A DNA stretch of 64,000 nucleotides from Parahaliea mediterranea (GCF_003402235.1 NZ_QEWO01000005.1:513669-577668); one strand, 5' to 3'; shown: positions 15,343 through 27,072, numbered from the stretch's first letter. Notes: generated from the letters alone by a model not told the origin. Program-made: numbers and translations.

Positions 15343-18300
15343 TCAGGTGGCGGCCGCTTCGGCCGGGTCCTTGCGCCGCCGCAACACGCGCTGGCGCAGG
15401 TTCTCAAAGTACAGGTAGACGGCGGGCGTGGTGTAGAGCGTCAGCACCTGGGACAGGGCCAGGCCGCCAAAAATGGTAATGCCCAGGGGGCGGCGCAGTT
15501 CGGCGCCATCGCCAAAACCCAGAATCAGCGGCACCGCGCCCAGCATGCCGGCCATGTTGGTCATCAGGATGGGGCGCAGGCGCAGCAGGGCGGCGCGGTG
15601 AATGCCCTCCCGCGGGGCCAGGCCCTCCCGGCGCTGCAGTTCCAGCGCCACGTCGATCATCATGATGGCGTTTTTCATCACAATGCCGATCAGCAGGAAC
15701 AGGCCCAGCAGGGCGATCAGGCTCAGGTTCTGCCCGCCCAGGTACAGGGCCAGCAGGGCGCCCAGGCCCGCCGGCGGCAGGGTGGAAAGAATGGTCAGCG
15801 GGTGCAGGGTGCTTTCGTACAGCACCCCCAGCACCAGGTACACCGCCAGCAGCACGGCGGCAAACACCCAGGGGTCGTTCAGGGCCTGGCCCAGGTCGTT
15901 GGGCGCGGGCGGCGCCTGGTGTACCTCGCTCGGCAGCACCACGTCGTTGAGGATCCGGGCGATGGCCGCGTCGGCCTCGGCCTGGGTGACCCCCGCCGCC
16001 AGGCTGTAGCCAATGCCCATGGAGGCGAACTGGCCCTCGTGGCGCACCCGGTCCTCGGCCATGCCGTAGCTCCAGGTGGCAAAGGTGGCAAAGGGCACCC
16101 GCTGGCCGTCGGCGGTCAGCACCTGCAGGCGCGACAGGGCGGCGGGGCTGGCGGTGTGCCGCGGGTTCAGTTCCATCACCACCCGGTACTGGTTGAGCTC
16201 GTCGTACAGGGTGGCCACCTGGCGCTGCGAGAAGGAGTTGTTCAGCACCGAGGCCACCGACTGCATGTTCACGCCCAGGCGGCGGGCCTCTTCGCGGTTG
16301 ATGTCCAGCACCACCTGGCGGGCCTCGTCGTCATCCACCGAATCCACATCGCTCAGCAGGGGGCTCTGCTCCATGGCGGCGGCGACAATGCGCGACCACT
16401 TTTTCAGGGCTGCCAGCGAGTCCGAGCGCAGCACCACCTCGTATTCGCTGTTGCCGAAGGGGCGGCGGGGGGCGTTCAGGTCCTGGTCCACCGCCAGCAT
16501 CATCATGGCGCCCGGCACTTTGGGGGCGTTGTCGCGCAGCCGGTCCACCACCGCCTGGGCGGATACCTTGCGCTCGCTCAGCGGCTTCAGCTTGATGGTG
16601 AGCTGGGCGTTGGTGAGGCCGCGGCTGCCGCCGCTGGTGCCGGTCAGGTGCTCCACCGCCGGGTCGGCCAGAATGTACTGGCGGAACACCTCGATCTTGG
16701 GCTGCATCACCTGGAAGGAAAACCCGTCGTCGCCGCGCACAAAGCCGCGAATCTGGCCGGTGTCCTGCTGGGGCAGCGCCTCCTCGGGCAGGTGGGTGGC
16801 CAGCCACACACTGGCGGCAATCGCCAGTACCAGCGCCAGCAGGGCCAGGGGGCGGTGGCCCAGCATCCAGTCGAGCGAGCGGCCGTAGCCCCGGGCGAGC
16901 CCGGCGAACAGGGCGCTGGCGCGGCGGCTGGCGGGCTGGGTGGCGGACTGGCTGGCGGCATCCTGCGGGCGCCGGCGAATCCACGCGGCGCACAGGGCCG
17001 GGGTGAGGGTGAGAGACACCAGCAGGGAAATCAGCATGGCCGCCACCAGGGTGATGGAGAACTCCTCGAACAGCTGCCGCACCATGCCGCCCATCAGCAG
17101 GATGGACACAAACACCACCGCCAGCGACAGGGTCATGGCCACCAGGGTAAAGCCCAGCTCGCCCACGCTTCTGGTGGCCGCGGCAAAGGGTGAGAGGCCG
17201 CCTTCAATGTGCCGCTCGACGTTTTCCAGCACCACAATGGCGTCGTCCACCACCAGCCCGGCGGCCACGATCAGGGCCATCAGCGACAGGTTGTTGAGGG
17301 AGAAGCCCCAGAAGTACATCACCACAAAGCTGCCGATCAGCGACACCGGAATGGCCGCCGAGGGGATCAGCGCGGCGCGCAGATCACCCAGGAATAGCCA
17401 CACCACCACAACCACCAGCGCCGCCGCCAGCAGCAGGGTGATCTGCGCCTCGTGCAGGGTGGAGCGGATGACCGGCGAGCGGTCCATGACGATGGTCAGG
17501 TCGGCGTCTTCGGGCAGCAGGTGCTGCAACTGGGGCAGGCGCGCCTTGATGTTGTCGATGGTCTCGACGATGTTGGCGCCGCTCTGGCGGCTGATGGACA
17601 GGATCACCGCCGGGTGGTCGTTGTGAAAGCCGCTGCTGAGGCGGTTTTCCACTGAGTCGGTCACGCTGGCCACATCCTCCAGGCGCACCGCGGCGCCGGC
17701 GTTGTAGCGCACAATCAGCTTGCGGTAGGCCTCGGCGGTGCGCAGCGGGTCGCTGGTCTGCACCTGCCAGCGGTACTGGCCCTGTTCGGTGTAGCCCATG
17801 GGGCGCAGGGCGTTGCTGCGGGCGATGGCATTGCGCACTTCATCCAGGGCAATGCCGTACTGCAGCAGCGCGCCCGGGTCCAGTTGCACTCGCACCGCCG
17901 GCAGCGAGGCGCCGTCCACCGACACCTGGGCCACCCCGGCAATCTGCGCCAGTTTCTGCGCCAGAATGGTGGAGCCGGTGTCATAGAGCTGGCTGGGGGA
18001 GAGGGTGGCGGAGCTGAGCGCCAGGGCCATCACCGGCGCCTGGGACGGGTCCATCTTGCGGTACTCGGGGTTGCCGGGCATGCCCGCGGGCAGCTCGCTG
18101 CGCACCGCGTTGATGGCGGCCTGCACTTCCCGGGCGGCTTCGTTCAGGTCGCGCTCCAGATCGAACATCAGGGCCACATCCACCGAGCCCTGGCGGCTGG
18201 AAGAGGAGATGGCGGTAACCCCGGAAATGCTGCCCAGCTGGCGCTCCATCGGCGTGGCCACGGTGCTGGCCATGCTCTCGGGGCTGGCCCCGGGCAGGCT

Positions 18301-18447
18301 GGCGCTCACCACAATCATCGGCACATCCAGCTGCGGCAGCGGCGCCACCGGCAGCAGGCGCCAGCACAGCAGGCCGCACAGCACCAGCGCCAGGGCCAGC
18401 AGGGTAATGCCCACTGGCCGGCCCACCATGGCGGATACCGGGTTCAC
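15343..18447 (-). CDS. mdtC: RND efflux pump inner-membrane subunit (MdtC-like)
   Basis: A 1034-residue RND permease of the AcrB/MdtBC type. It has an N-terminal membrane helix, a periplasmic porter domain ([20 protein letters not shown]), a six-helix bundle with [21 protein letters not shown] (TM4 acidic residues), a second porter domain and a C-terminal bundle ([18 protein letters not shown]). It starts with GTG at 18447, overlapping the stop of the first pump gene by four bases (GTGA). Two adjacent, different RND genes with one adaptor match MdtABC, where MdtB and MdtC form a mixed trimer exporting bile salts, novobiocin and similar compounds in E. coli. The symbol is assigned by layout and length, and substrates are unknown here. 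Confidence 0.88.
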   Translation of the reverse strand: MNPVSAMVGRPVGITLLALALVLCGLLCWRLLPVAPLPQLDVPMIVVSASLPGASPESMASTVATPMERQLGSISGVTAISSSSRQGSVDVALMFDLERDLNEAAREVQAAINAVRSELPAGMPGNPEYRKMDPSQAPVMALALSSATLSPSQLYDTGSTILAQKLAQIAGVAQVSVDGASLPAVRVQLDPGALLQYGIALDEVRNAIARSNALRPMGYTEQGQYRWQVQTSDPLRTAEAYRKLIVRYNAGAAVRLEDVASVTDSVENRLSSGFHNDHPAVILSISRQSGANIVETIDNIKARLPQLQHLLPEDADLTIVMDRSPVIRSTLHEAQITLLLAAALVVVVVWLFLGDLRAALIPSAAIPVSLIGSFVVMYFWGFSLNNLSLMALIVAAGLVVDDAIVVLENVERHIEGGLSPFAAATRSVGELGFTLVAMTLSLAVVFVSILLMGGMVRQLFEEFSITLVAAMLISLLVSLTLTPALCAAWIRRRPQDAASQSATQPASRRASALFAGLARGYGRSLDWMLGHRPLALLALVLAIAASVWLATHLPEEALPQQDTGQIRGFVRGDDGFSFQVMQPKIEVFRQYILADPAVEHLTGTSGGSRGLTNAQLTIKLKPLSERKVSAQAVVDRLRDNAPKVPGAMMMLAVDQDLNAPRRPFGNSEYEVVLRSDSLAALKKWSRIVAAAMEQSPLLSDVDSVDDDEARQVVLDINREEARRLGVNMQSVASVLNNSFSQRQVATLYDELNQYRVVMELNPRHTASPAALSRLQVLTADGQRVPFATFATWSYGMAEDRVRHEGQFASMGIGYSLAAGVTQAEADAAIARILNDVVLPSEVHQAPPAPNDLGQALNDPWVFAAVLLAVYLVLGVLYESTLHPLTILSTLPPAGLGALLALYLGGQNLSLIALLGLFLLIGIVMKNAIMMIDVALELQRREGLAPREGIHRAALLRLRPILMTNMAGMLGAVPLILGFGDGAELRRPLGITIFGGLALSQVLTLYTTPAVYLYFENLRQRVLRRRKDPAEAAAT

Positions 18448-21400
18448 GCGGGGGCTTGCGCCGGCGCGGCAGCGCCATGGCGACGGCCGGTGAGACGATC
18501 AAAAAACAGGTACACCACCGGCGTGGTGAACAGGGTCAGCACCTGGCTCACCAGCAGGCCGCCCACCATCACCACCCCCAGGGGCTGGCGCAGCTCGGCG
18601 CCGGAGCCCCCCGCCAGCATCAGCGGCAAGGCGCCGAACAGGGCGGCCAGGGTGGTCATCAGAATGGGGCGGAAGCGCAGCAGCGCGGCCCGGTGAATGG
18701 CCTGCCGGGGGCTGAGGCCCTGGTTGCGCTGGGCATCCAGGGCGAAGTCCACCATCATGATGCCGTTTTTCTTCACCAGCCCGATCAGCAGCACAATGCC
18801 CACCACCGAGATCATGTCCAGCGCCCGGCCGCTGAGCAGCAGGGCCAGCAGGGCGCCCACGGTGGCCGAGGGCAGGGTGGACAGAATGGTGACCGGGTGC
18901 ACGGTGCTCTCGTAGAGCACGCCGAGCACAATGTACATGGTGAGCACCGCCGCCAGAATCAGCCACAGGGTGTTGGCCAGGGAGTTCTGGAAGGCCGCGG
19001 CGGCGCCCTGGAAGGTGGTTTCGATGGCCGGCGGCAGTTGCAGCTCGGCCTGCACGGTTTCGATGGCCGCCACTGCCGCGCCCAGGGATGCCCCCTCGGC
19101 GAGGTTGAAGGACAGGGTTGTGGCCGGGAACTGGCCCTGGTGGTTGATCAGCAGCGGCGCGCTGCGCTGGCGGATGGTGGCCACGGTGGACAGGGGCGTG
19201 GGCGTGCCGCTGGCGGTGGTGACAAAAATCTGCCGCAGGCTGTCGGGGCCGGTGAACAGGGCCGGGTCCACTTCCAGGATCACCCGGTACTGGTTGGCCT
19301 GGGTGAACAGGGTGGCAATCTGGCGCTGGCCGAAGGCGTTGTAGAGGGTGTCGGCAATGTCGGTCACATCCAGCCCCAGGCGGGCGGCGGCGTCGCGGTC
19401 GATGTCCACGTAGGCCTCCATGCCCTGCTGCTGCAGGTCGGCCGCCACGTCGGCGAGTTCCGGCCGCGCATTCAGGGCCGCCACCAGCGGCGGCACCCAT
19501 TCCCTGAGCATGTCGCTGTCCAGGCTGGTGAGGGTGAACTGGTACTGGGTGCGGCTCACCCGGTCCTCGATGGTGAGCTCCTGCACCGGCTGGAACCAGG
19601 CGGTAATGCCTGCAACCTCTGCGGCGCGCTGGCGCAGGCGCTCCATCACCGCGAACACGCTCTCGCTGCGCTCACTGTGGGGCGGCAGGTTGATCAGGAT
19701 GCGACCGCTGTTGAGGGTGATGTTGGTACCGTCCACGCCGATGAACGACGACAGGCTGTCGATGCCCGGGTCTTGCAGCAGCGCCTGGGCCAGCTGTTGC
19801 TGGCGCTCGGCCATGGCGCTGAAGGAAATGTCCTGGGGGGCCTCGGTCACCACCTGGATCACGCCGCTGTCCTGCACCGGGAAGAAGTCCTTGTCCACCA
19901 GCAGGTAAAGCAGGCCGGTGAGCACAATGGTGGCCACCATCACCAGCAGGGTCGGGCCCTGGCGGTCCAGCACCCAGTCCAGGCCGCGGCCGTAGCGGGC
20001 AATCACGCCGCTGAGGAAGTCCTCGCCCTCGGCGGCCGGCGGGTTGGCCAGCATGCGCGCGCACATCATCGGGGTGAGGGTGAGGGACACCACCAGCGAA
20101 ATGATGATAGCCACCGCCAGGGTGACGGCAAACTCGTGGAACAGGCGCCCGACCACATCCGGCATGAACAGCAGCGGGATCAGCACCGCCACCAGCGAAA
20201 ACGTCAGCGAGGTGAGGGTAAAGCCGATCTCCGCCGCGCCCTTCAGGGCCGCCGCCATGGGCGATTCGCCCATCTCCCGGTGGCGGGCCACGTTCTCCAG
20301 CATCACGATGGCGTCGTCCACCACAAAGCCGGTGGCGATGGTCAGCGCCATCAGGGTCAGGTTGTTGATGGAAAAGCCCATCAGGTACATGAAGGCAAAG
20401 GTGCCCACCAGCGACAGGGGCACGGCGATGCTGGGGATCAGCGTGGCGGGCAGGCTGCGCAGGAACACAAAGGTGACCGCCACGACCAGAAAGACCGCGA
20501 ACAGCAGCTCCTTCTGGGTGTCGCGCACCGAGGCGCGAATGCTGTGGGTGCGGTCGGTCAGCACCGTGACGTCCACCGAGTCCGGCAGGGTGGCGGTGAG
20601 CTGGGGCAGCAGTTCGCGCACCCGGTCGGTCACCTCAATCACATTGGCGCCGGGCTGGCGCTGCACATTCAGCAGCACGGCGGGGGCGTCGTCCGCCCAG
20701 GCGGCGAGGAAGCGGTCCTCGGCGCCGTCGATCACCGTGGCCACATCCCCCAGCCGCAGGGGGGCGCCGTCCTGCCAGGTGACGATCAGCTTGCGGTAGT
20801 CGGCCACCGAGCGAATCTGGTCGTTGGCGTCCAGCATGGTGCTGCGGGTCGGCCCGTCAAAGCTGCCCTTGGGCTGGTTGGTGTTGGTGGCGGCAATGGT
20901 CTGGCGCACATCGTCCAGGCTCAGGCCATAGGCCGCCAGCGCCATCGGGTTCACCAGCACCCGCAGGGCCGGGCGCTGGCCGCCGGCCAGGCTCACCATG
21001 CCCACGCCCGACAGCTGGGCCAGCTTCTGCGCCATGCGCGTGTCCACCATGTCGTGCACCTGGGGCAGGGGCAGGCTGGGGGAGGTAATGGCCAGGGTGA
21101 GGATGGGCGCATCCGCCGGGTTTACCTTGCGGTACACCGGCGGCGTGGGCAGGTCACCGGGCAGCAGGTTTTGGGCGGTGTTCATGGCCGCCTGCACCTC
21201 CTGCTCGGCCACGCCCAAATCCACCCCCAGGTCAAACTGCAGGGTAATCACCGAGGCGCCGCCGGAGCTGGTGGAGGACATCTGCTTGAGGCCGGGAATC
21301 TGCCCCAGGTGGCGCTCCAGCGGAGCGGTGATGGTGCGCGCGGTCACCTCCGGCCCGGCGCCGGGCTGGAAGGTGAAAATCTGGATGATGGGGTAATCCA

Positions 21401-21521
21401 CCTGGGGCAGGGCCGCCACCGGCAGCAGGCGCCAGGCGATCAGGCCGGTGGCCAGAAAGGCCAGCATCAGCAGCGAGGTGGCCACCGGGCGCAGAATAAA
21501 GGGGCGGGACAGGTTGCTCAC
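18444..21521 (-). CDS. mdtB: RND efflux pump inner-membrane subunit (MdtB-like)
   Basis: A 1025-residue RND permease. It starts with GTG at 21521 ([20 protein letters not shown], the usual MdtB-like beginning), 10 bases after the adaptor stop codon. The transmembrane relay region [21 protein letters not shown] and the C-terminal [20 protein letters not shown] are present. The apparent open frame upstream of the GTG overlaps the Gly/Pro/Arg-rich end of the adaptor gene and is not used. It is coupled to the MdtC-like gene by a 4-base overlap. A 1079-codon antisense frame across this gene is a codon-bias shadow. Confidence 0.88.
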   Translation of the reverse strand: MSNLSRPFILRPVATSLLMLAFLATGLIAWRLLPVAALPQVDYPIIQIFTFQPGAGPEVTARTITAPLERHLGQIPGLKQMSSTSSGGASVITLQFDLGVDLGVAEQEVQAAMNTAQNLLPGDLPTPPVYRKVNPADAPILTLAITSPSLPLPQVHDMVDTRMAQKLAQLSGVGMVSLAGGQRPALRVLVNPMALAAYGLSLDDVRQTIAATNTNQPKGSFDGPTRSTMLDANDQIRSVADYRKLIVTWQDGAPLRLGDVATVIDGAEDRFLAAWADDAPAVLLNVQRQPGANVIEVTDRVRELLPQLTATLPDSVDVTVLTDRTHSIRASVRDTQKELLFAVFLVVAVTFVFLRSLPATLIPSIAVPLSLVGTFAFMYLMGFSINNLTLMALTIATGFVVDDAIVMLENVARHREMGESPMAAALKGAAEIGFTLTSLTFSLVAVLIPLLFMPDVVGRLFHEFAVTLAVAIIISLVVSLTLTPMMCARMLANPPAAEGEDFLSGVIARYGRGLDWVLDRQGPTLLVMVATIVLTGLLYLLVDKDFFPVQDSGVIQVVTEAPQDISFSAMAERQQQLAQALLQDPGIDSLSSFIGVDGTNITLNSGRILINLPPHSERSESVFAVMERLRQRAAEVAGITAWFQPVQELTIEDRVSRTQYQFTLTSLDSDMLREWVPPLVAALNARPELADVAADLQQQGMEAYVDIDRDAAARLGLDVTDIADTLYNAFGQRQIATLFTQANQYRVILEVDPALFTGPDSLRQIFVTTASGTPTPLSTVATIRQRSAPLLINHQGQFPATTLSFNLAEGASLGAAVAAIETVQAELQLPPAIETTFQGAAAAFQNSLANTLWLILAAVLTMYIVLGVLYESTVHPVTILSTLPSATVGALLALLLSGRALDMISVVGIVLLIGLVKKNGIMMVDFALDAQRNQGLSPRQAIHRAALLRFRPILMTTLAALFGALPLMLAGGSGAELRQPLGVVMVGGLLVSQVLTLFTTPVVYLFFDRLTGRRHGAAAPAQAPA

Positions 21522-21531
21522 AGGGGCGGCC

Positions 21532-22830
21532 TCAGCTGCGGCCGGGGGGCGGCCCGCGGCGCTCGCCGCCTGCCGGGCGCTCGCCGCGCGGGCCCCGGGG
21601 CGCACCCTCGGGGCGCTCGGCCCCGGGCGATGCTGTGCTGGCGGCACCGGTGGTGTTGGCGGAAATCTCCTCCCCGTCGGCGCCAATCAGGCTGACCGCG
21701 CGGCCGTCCCGCAGCCGGTCCAGCCCTTCCAACACCACCAGTTCGCCCGGGGCGAGGCCGCTGTTCACCGCCACCCGGTCGTCGGCAGACACGCCCAGGC
21801 TCACCTCGCGCACAAAGGACTTGCCGTCTTCCACCACATACACATAGCTGCGGTCGGTGCCGTACTGCACCGCGTCGGCGGGGATGGTCACCACCGACGC
21901 CAGCGTGTTCAGGCGCAGCTGCACGTTCACAAACTGGTTGGGGAACAGGGCACCGTCGTCGTTTTCAAAGCGGGCCCGCACCCGCAGGGTGCCGGTGGTG
22001 GTGTCGATCTGGTTGTCCAGGGTGGTGAGCACGCCGCTGGCCAGCACCTGCTGCTCGTTGCGATCGAGCACCTGTACCGGCAGGGCCGTATCGCCACCAA
22101 AGGCCCGGCGCAGGGCCTGCACATCGCCCTCGGGCACCGTGAAATTCACCGCGATGGGCTGCAACTGGGTGATGCTCACCAGCCCCTCGGCATCCGAGCT
22201 GGTGACCAGGTTGCCGGCATCAACCCGGCGCAGGCCGAGCTTGCCGGCAATGGGTGCTTCGATGCGGGTCCAGGACAGTTGCAGTTTGGCGTCCTGCACC
22301 TGGGCCTGGTTGGCGCGCACGGTGCCCTCCAGCTCCTTCACCAGGGCGCGCTGTGCGCTGAGCTGCTGGCGGGCGATGGAGTCCTGCTGCCACAGGTCTT
22401 CGTACAGGGCGAGGTCGGTGCGGGCGTTTTCCAGTTTGGCGGTGTTCTGCTGCAGCTGGCCCTCGGCCTGATCCAGCTGGGCCTGGTAGGGCAGCGGGTC
22501 AATCACCGCCAGCAGGTCGCCCTGCTGCACCGCGGCGCCCTCTTCAAAGGCGATATCCTGCAACACCCCGTTGACCCGGCTGCGCACCGTGACGGTGTTC
22601 AGCGGTGTTACGGTGCCGATGGACTTGAGCTGCACATTGAGCGCGCCCAGCTCGGCCGCCTCGGCGCGCACCGCCGCCGGGGCGTCGAAGGCCATGCGCC
22701 GCCAGTTTTGCTGTGGGTCCGGCGCGGGGCTGCCGCTCAGCAGATACCAGCCGCCGATCAGCACGGCCAGGGCGCAGCCGCCGGCGATCAGACTATTGCG
22801 GCGCGAAGGGGGCGTGGGTAACTCGGTCAT
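21532..22830 (-). CDS. mdtA: RND efflux periplasmic adaptor (MdtA-like)
   Basis: A 432-residue membrane-fusion protein. One N-terminal membrane anchor ([19 protein letters not shown]) is followed by the barrel/lipoyl half ([33 protein letters not shown]), a coiled-coil hairpin (residues about 110-165), the second lipoyl half ([18 protein letters not shown]), a beta-barrel and a membrane-proximal domain. The last 35 residues are an unusual Gly/Pro/Arg/Glu-rich tail. First gene of the operon adaptor-pump-pump-outer membrane factor. The 99 bases upstream hold the promoter region; no regulator is adjacent. Confidence 0.9.
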   Translation of the reverse strand: MTELPTPPSRRNSLIAGGCALAVLIGGWYLLSGSPAPDPQQNWRRMAFDAPAAVRAEAAELGALNVQLKSIGTVTPLNTVTVRSRVNGVLQDIAFEEGAAVQQGDLLAVIDPLPYQAQLDQAEGQLQQNTAKLENARTDLALYEDLWQQDSIARQQLSAQRALVKELEGTVRANQAQVQDAKLQLSWTRIEAPIAGKLGLRRVDAGNLVTSSDAEGLVSITQLQPIAVNFTVPEGDVQALRRAFGGDTALPVQVLDRNEQQVLASGVLTTLDNQIDTTTGTLRVRARFENDDGALFPNQFVNVQLRLNTLASVVTIPADAVQYGTDRSYVYVVEDGKSFVREVSLGVSADDRVAVNSGLAPGELVVLEGLDRLRDGRAVSLIGADGEEISANTTGAASTASPGAERPEGAPRGPRGERPAGGERRGPPPGRS

Positions 22831-22929
22831 GGGCGGGGTCTAAAGTCGGCTGAGGCTACTGAATGCCGAACTTTAGTGGAGATTACCGCCGATAAGTACC
22901 GGATTTACACAATTTTACCCGCTGGGCGG

Positions 22930-23697
22930 TCAGGCGAAATCACTGCTCATCAGCTGGCGCACTACCTGGGCCCGCTCCAGCGGTGCCATGGTCACCACCT
23001 GGGACACCAGCTGGCCCATCTCCTCGGGGAAGATGATTTCCTCGTCGCCCCGCAACAGCCCGTCCACAATAATGCGGCCGGCGTCTTCAACGCTGAGCGC
23101 CTGGGAGGAATCAAAGGCATTGCCGGCAATCATCTCGGTGGCGACAAAGCCGGGGTAGATACCGGTAACCCCCACCGGGGATTCCAGCAGTTCTGCCCGC
23201 AGGCCGTCGATCATCATGCGCGCTCCCGCCTTGCTGGCGTTGTAGGCGTGCTCGAAGGGGCAGCCGGCAAAGGCGCCGAGGCTCGCCACCACCGCAAAGC
23301 GGCCAGCGCCGCGCTTGAGCAGCGCGGGCAGCAGGCGGGCGGCAAACACGTAGTTGGCGGTGAGGTTGGTGTCGATCTGGGCCTTCGCAATGCGCCAGTC
23401 GAAGTGCTCAATGCGCTGGGGGGTATCCAGGCCGGCGTTCAGCAGCACCAGGTCGATGTCCGGGTGCTGGTCGCACACCTGTTCGAGCAGGGCATCCAGC
23501 GCCTCGAAATCGGTAACGTCAATGTAGTAGGGCGTGATGCGGGCGCCATCGCCAAGGCTGGCCATCAGCGCTTCCATCGGCTCCCGCGAGCGGTTCAGCG
23601 CCACCAGCTCCACATTGCGCTGGGTAAGCTCGCGGGCCACGCTTGCGCCAATGCCGCGGCCGCAGCCGGTGATCAAAACCTTGTTGTAGTGGGTCAT
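22930..23697 (-). CDS. short-chain dehydrogenase/reductase (SDR)
   Basis: A 255-residue classical SDR. The cofactor motif TGCGRGIG (TGxxxGIG) is near residue 10, the NAG motif (LLNAGLD) is near 88, the catalytic Ser is in VVASLGAFAG, and the YNASK motif supplies Tyr and Lys. The start ATG at 23697 has an AGGAG ribosome site. It lies on the same strand as, and 99 bases before, the efflux operon, but it has no evident functional link. The substrate cannot be inferred. Confidence 0.88.
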   Translation of the reverse strand: MTHYNKVLITGCGRGIGASVARELTQRNVELVALNRSREPMEALMASLGDGARITPYYIDVTDFEALDALLEQVCDQHPDIDLVLLNAGLDTPQRIEHFDWRIAKAQIDTNLTANYVFAARLLPALLKRGAGRFAVVASLGAFAGCPFEHAYNASKAGARMMIDGLRAELLESPVGVTGIYPGFVATEMIAGNAFDSSQALSVEDAGRIIVDGLLRGDEEIIFPEEMGQLVSQVVTMAPLERAQVVRQLMSSDFA

Positions 23698-23849
23698 GGT
23701 GCGCTCCTGTGCCGTTTGCCCGGTGGGGGCAGGATGAGTTGCAGGCGGGGTGACAAAACGCCTGCGAGTATAGCGGCACCGGGGTGCGCAAACTGTCGGC
23801 GCTCAGACAGAGCGCGGCTAGGTTTAGGCAAGTGCGGCTAAGCGCCGGC

Positions 23850-24719
23850 TCAGCCTGGCCCGGCGGTGAGCGATTCCACCCGGTGAAAACCGTAGGCCGG
23901 CGCCAGCTGCTCCTGCACCCGCGGCAGCGCCTGCTGCAGTTGCTCGGGCAGTTGCCAGGGCGGGTTCAGCATCAGCAGGCCACTGGCGGTCATGCCGTAG
24001 CCGTCGTTGTCCGCCTGCAGGCCAAGCTCGCTCTGCCACAGGTCCGCAAGGCCCGCCGCCACCAGCTGCTGCACCATCGCCCTGACCCGCTCCCTGCTCA
24101 CCACCGGGTACCACAGCAAAATCACCGCGCCGCGCATGCGCCGGTGCAGGCGAATCACCAGCTCGGCGGCGCGATCGTAGTCGTCCTTTACCTCGTAGGG
24201 CGGGTCAATCAACACCAGCGCGCGCTTGTATACACCGGGCAGCAGGCCTTGGCAGCGAAAGCCGTCCTCCTGCTGCACACGGATGCGGCGGTCGCGGCCC
24301 ATCGCCTCGCGCAGCGCGGCGTGTTCCTGCGGGTGTAACTCAAACAGCGCCAGGCGATCCTGCTCGCGCAGCAGCTGCCGGGCAATCAGCGGCGACCCCG
24401 GATACTGCCGCTGTGCCAGCAGCGGCGATACCGCCTTCTGGTAGCACCCGATCAGGCTGCGCCCGGGCGCGGGGGTGGCCGCCAGCAGGGCCGGCCAATC
24501 CAGGCCCAGCACGCCGCCCCGCGCCTCCGCCGTCTTGCGCGCGCGCTCATCGTCCAGGCGATAGCAGCCGGCACCCGCGTGGGAATCGACATACAGCAGC
24601 GGCGCCGGCTTGCGGGTCATGTAATCCAGCGTGCCACACAGCACCAGGTGCTTGAGCACATCGGCAAAATTGCCGGCGTGAAAACCGTGTTGATAGGAGA
24701 GCAGGACGGACATCCTCAT
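23850..24719 (-). CDS. rlmJ: 23S rRNA (adenine2030-N6)-methyltransferase
   Basis: A 289-residue protein with the characteristic RlmJ N-terminus (LSYQHGFHAGNFADVLKHLVL), the SAM-site DSHAGAGCY and the N6-adenine methyltransferase catalytic motif IDPPYE. RlmJ methylates A2030 of 23S rRNA in E. coli and is about 280 residues there. The start may be the ATG at 24719 or the ATG at 24713 (two codons later); neither has a clear ribosome site. A housekeeping gene that bounds the inositol locus on the left. Confidence 0.92.
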   Translation of the reverse strand: MRMSVLLSYQHGFHAGNFADVLKHLVLCGTLDYMTRKPAPLLYVDSHAGAGCYRLDDERARKTAEARGGVLGLDWPALLAATPAPGRSLIGCYQKAVSPLLAQRQYPGSPLIARQLLREQDRLALFELHPQEHAALREAMGRDRRIRVQQEDGFRCQGLLPGVYKRALVLIDPPYEVKDDYDRAAELVIRLHRRMRGAVILLWYPVVSRERVRAMVQQLVAAGLADLWQSELGLQADNDGYGMTASGLLMLNPPWQLPEQLQQALPRVQEQLAPAYGFHRVESLTAGPG

Positions 24720-24805
24720 AGCGCGCCGCGGGCGCGGGGTGGGGCAGTGTACCGCTGGTGTGGGGGGGTGTCAGCAGGGTGGTGGTGGCCGGTTCGGCGC
24801 TCGGT

Positions 24806-25606
24806 CTACTCCAGCATCCATGCGTGCGCCGGGTCGTTGTGAAAAATCCATTCCCGTTTTGGCCCGGCCATGACATTGAGGTAGTACAGGTCGTAGCCAT
24901 GGGGCGCGCCAACGGGGTGGTAGCCACGTGGCACCATGACAACATCGCCGTCTTCCACCGCCATGGTTTCATCGAGGCTGCGATCGTCGGTATACACCCG
25001 CTGGAAGGCGAACCCCTGGGGGGGGGACAGGCGATGGTAGTAGGTTTCTTCCAGGTGGGTTTCCCGGGGAGCGTCGTCGGTGTCGTGCTTGTGCGGCGGA
25101 TAGCTGGACCAGTTGCCGTTGGGCGTAATGACCTCCACCACCAGCAGGCTTTCTGCATCACCATTGCCGAACAGAATATTGCAGATCAAGCGGCGGTTGC
25201 TGCCGCTGCCTCGCTCGCTGCGTTCGCAGTCTTGCGGGTGTATCAGCCGCGGCGGGAAACGGCCACTGGCAGGGGCGGAGCACACGGCCAGTTCCAGGTC
25301 GGTGTCTGCGGTGACGGTGTAGTCGCAACCCGGCGGGACGTAAACTGCGTAGGGGGCTTTGCCTTCAAACGGACCGCTGCGATCGCCAATACCGTCCCAG
25401 GCCCGGGCACCGGCACGCACGCTGGCACGCCCCCCCACCAGCACCAGGCACAGTTCCCGGTCTTCACTGTTGCGCACGAGCGTACGCCCGGCCTCGAGGT
25501 GGTAGCAGTCGAACCCCACATAGCGCCAGCCGGCGGACGCGGGGGTGATGTGCTGGGTGCGCCCGCTGTCGTCGGGCGCCTGGCGGCGGCAGAGCAGGTG
25601 AGACAT
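24806..25606 (-). CDS. iolB: 5-deoxy-glucuronate isomerase
   Basis: A 266-residue IolB-type bicupin. Conserved stretches include VGFDCYHLEAGRT, the metal-binding cupin motif with PPHKHDTDDAPRETHLEETYYH, and a C-terminal VMVPRGYHPVGAPHGYDLYYLNVMAG. The enzyme converts 5-deoxy-glucuronate to 5-dehydro-2-deoxy-gluconate in the myo-inositol pathway. The ATG at 25606 has a GGAGGA ribosome site five bases upstream. It is last of the leftward group rpiR-type regulator, phytase, iolB, separated from the other iol genes that run rightward. Its coding strand has an uninterrupted run of nine C residues (25018-25026). Confidence 0.95.
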   Translation of the reverse strand: MSHLLCRRQAPDDSGRTQHITPASAGWRYVGFDCYHLEAGRTLVRNSEDRELCLVLVGGRASVRAGARAWDGIGDRSGPFEGKAPYAVYVPPGCDYTVTADTDLELAVCSAPASGRFPPRLIHPQDCERSERGSGSNRRLICNILFGNGDAESLLVVEVITPNGNWSSYPPHKHDTDDAPRETHLEETYYHRLSPPQGFAFQRVYTDDRSLDETMAVEDGDVVMVPRGYHPVGAPHGYDLYYLNVMAGPKREWIFHNDPAHAWMLE

Positions 25607-25631
25607 GGTGTCCTCCGGGGTTGCGGGGCGC

Positions 25632-26987
25632 TCAGCGCGCCCGGTTGCCGGTGTTCAAGGGCAGGTTAAGGGGTTTGGCAATGTCGGCCCAGTCGACAAA
25701 CTTGAAGTTGGAGCCTTCGCGCTTGCCGCCGTTTTCATCGTAGACCTGGGGCTGGTTGTCCCCGTCGTGCATCACCAGCAGCCCCGCGGGAAAGGCTTCG
25801 CCGAGGGCGACATTGGTCACCATCATGCCGTCGGTTTCGTTCACGCCATCCACGCCGTCCCCGTCGTCCACCCGGAACGAGCCGAGATAGGTGTTGTCAT
25901 TGCTACGGTCGTAGACCGCTACGGTGTTGTCGCCCTGGCTGGAAACCAGCAGGTAGCCCTTGCCCTTGCCAGCATCGTAAATCGTCAGCCCTTCCAGGTC
26001 GACGCGCAGGTGTTCGTCGCCCAGCCCCGGGTTCTGGTCAAACAGCAGCTTGCAGGCGTATTCCCCTTCGGCGTCATCCCAGGTGCGTTGGTAGGGCACG
26101 CCGAACTCGGCCGCACGGGCGAACAGTTGCCACTGGCCGCTATCCTGCGGTGCATCCAGGGCGATACGCCAGATCCCCACATTTTCCTGCGCCAGGTACA
26201 GGGCGTTGTGGGCGGCATCGGCCACCATGCCCTCAAACTGGGGTCGGTCGGCATCTTCGTCGGTGCAGGGTGTCCAGCGGCTGTCACCGGCGTCGAATGC
26301 ATGCGGGAAGTCCAGCCTGGCCACCACCGTGTAGCCGATGGTGCCGGCATCGCGCTCGCCCAATTCCAGTACTGCAACCTGGGTGGTGCTGTTCTGGCTG
26401 ACCAGCGCCATGGTTTTACCCTGGTGCTGGTAGGTCGCCAGGCCATAGGCGGTATAGCCTTCGTTGATGGCTTGCTGGCTATCGCTGAAGATCGCCCCGA
26501 CACCGGATGCGGTGATCTCCGACAGCAGATACTGGCCGTCGTTGTTGGGGCTCATGGCAAAGATCGCCAGGGTATCGAGGCCGCGGTCGGAGGCGACAAC
26601 GAGGTCTGTCGGCTTGCCCTGCAGGGGAAAACGGTACACCACCTCGGCGTTGTTCAACCGGCCAGGGGCGTTGTCGCAGTCGCTGTTGTCGTTCGGGCAG
26701 GCGGGCGCCGGCCGCCCCGGGATGTGTTGCAGAAGCTTGCCGTCCAGGGTGTACAGATCCAGGCCCCCTTCCTTGAGTGTACCGGCGACCAGGCTTTCGC
26801 CCGGCTGCTGGGGGTGAATCCAGATGGCGGGGTCATCCACATCGGTAAAATTGCCGGGGGCATCGTCAAAATGGGGCCGCGTTTCCAAGGTGGCGGTAAC
26901 GCTGATGGGCTCGGCAGCGCCCAGGTGGGCGGCAGCGAACAATGTCATGGCGCATATCGGGGCTTTCAGTCGGGAGTGCTGTGTCAT
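25632..26987 (-). CDS. beta-propeller phytase (3-phytase family), secreted
   Basis: A 451-residue exported beta-propeller phytase. The signal peptide (APICAMTLFAAAHLGAA) is followed by family landmarks: VDDPAIWIHPQQPGESLVAGT, LDLYTLDGKLLQHI, RFPLQGKPTDLVVASDRG, VDLEGLTIYDAGKGKGYLLVSSQGDN and VDGVNETDGMMVTN. Such enzymes use Ca2+ to remove alternate phosphates from phytate (inositol hexakisphosphate), leaving inositol trisphosphate and phosphate. The start at 26987 has an AGAAGGA ribosome site; the frame is open further upstream but only into the regulator gene's region. It lies 25 bases before iolB and directly after the RpiR-type regulator, which ties phytate hydrolysis to inositol catabolism. 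Confidence 0.93.
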   Translation of the reverse strand: MTQHSRLKAPICAMTLFAAAHLGAAEPISVTATLETRPHFDDAPGNFTDVDDPAIWIHPQQPGESLVAGTLKEGGLDLYTLDGKLLQHIPGRPAPACPNDNSDCDNAPGRLNNAEVVYRFPLQGKPTDLVVASDRGLDTLAIFAMSPNNDGQYLLSEITASGVGAIFSDSQQAINEGYTAYGLATYQHQGKTMALVSQNSTTQVAVLELGERDAGTIGYTVVARLDFPHAFDAGDSRWTPCTDEDADRPQFEGMVADAAHNALYLAQENVGIWRIALDAPQDSGQWQLFARAAEFGVPYQRTWDDAEGEYACKLLFDQNPGLGDEHLRVDLEGLTIYDAGKGKGYLLVSSQGDNTVAVYDRSNDNTYLGSFRVDDGDGVDGVNETDGMMVTNVALGEAFPAGLLVMHDGDNQPQVYDENGGKREGSNFKFVDWADIAKPLNLPLNTGNRAR

Positions 26988-27072
26988 GTTATGGATTCCT
27001 TCTGGGTTGTGATCCTGAGTCCAGACTACAACTCGCGCTTTAACGTCAGACTGGCGGCGGGTGAACAATTGT

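Noticed and set aside
18456..21695. A 1079-codon open frame antisense to the MdtB-like gene, and a 617-codon one at 15340-17193 antisense to the MdtC-like gene
   Set aside because: Both mirror highly GC-biased efflux genes, show no domain, signal or membrane pattern, and are low-complexity His/Gln/Gly-rich. They are codon-bias shadows.
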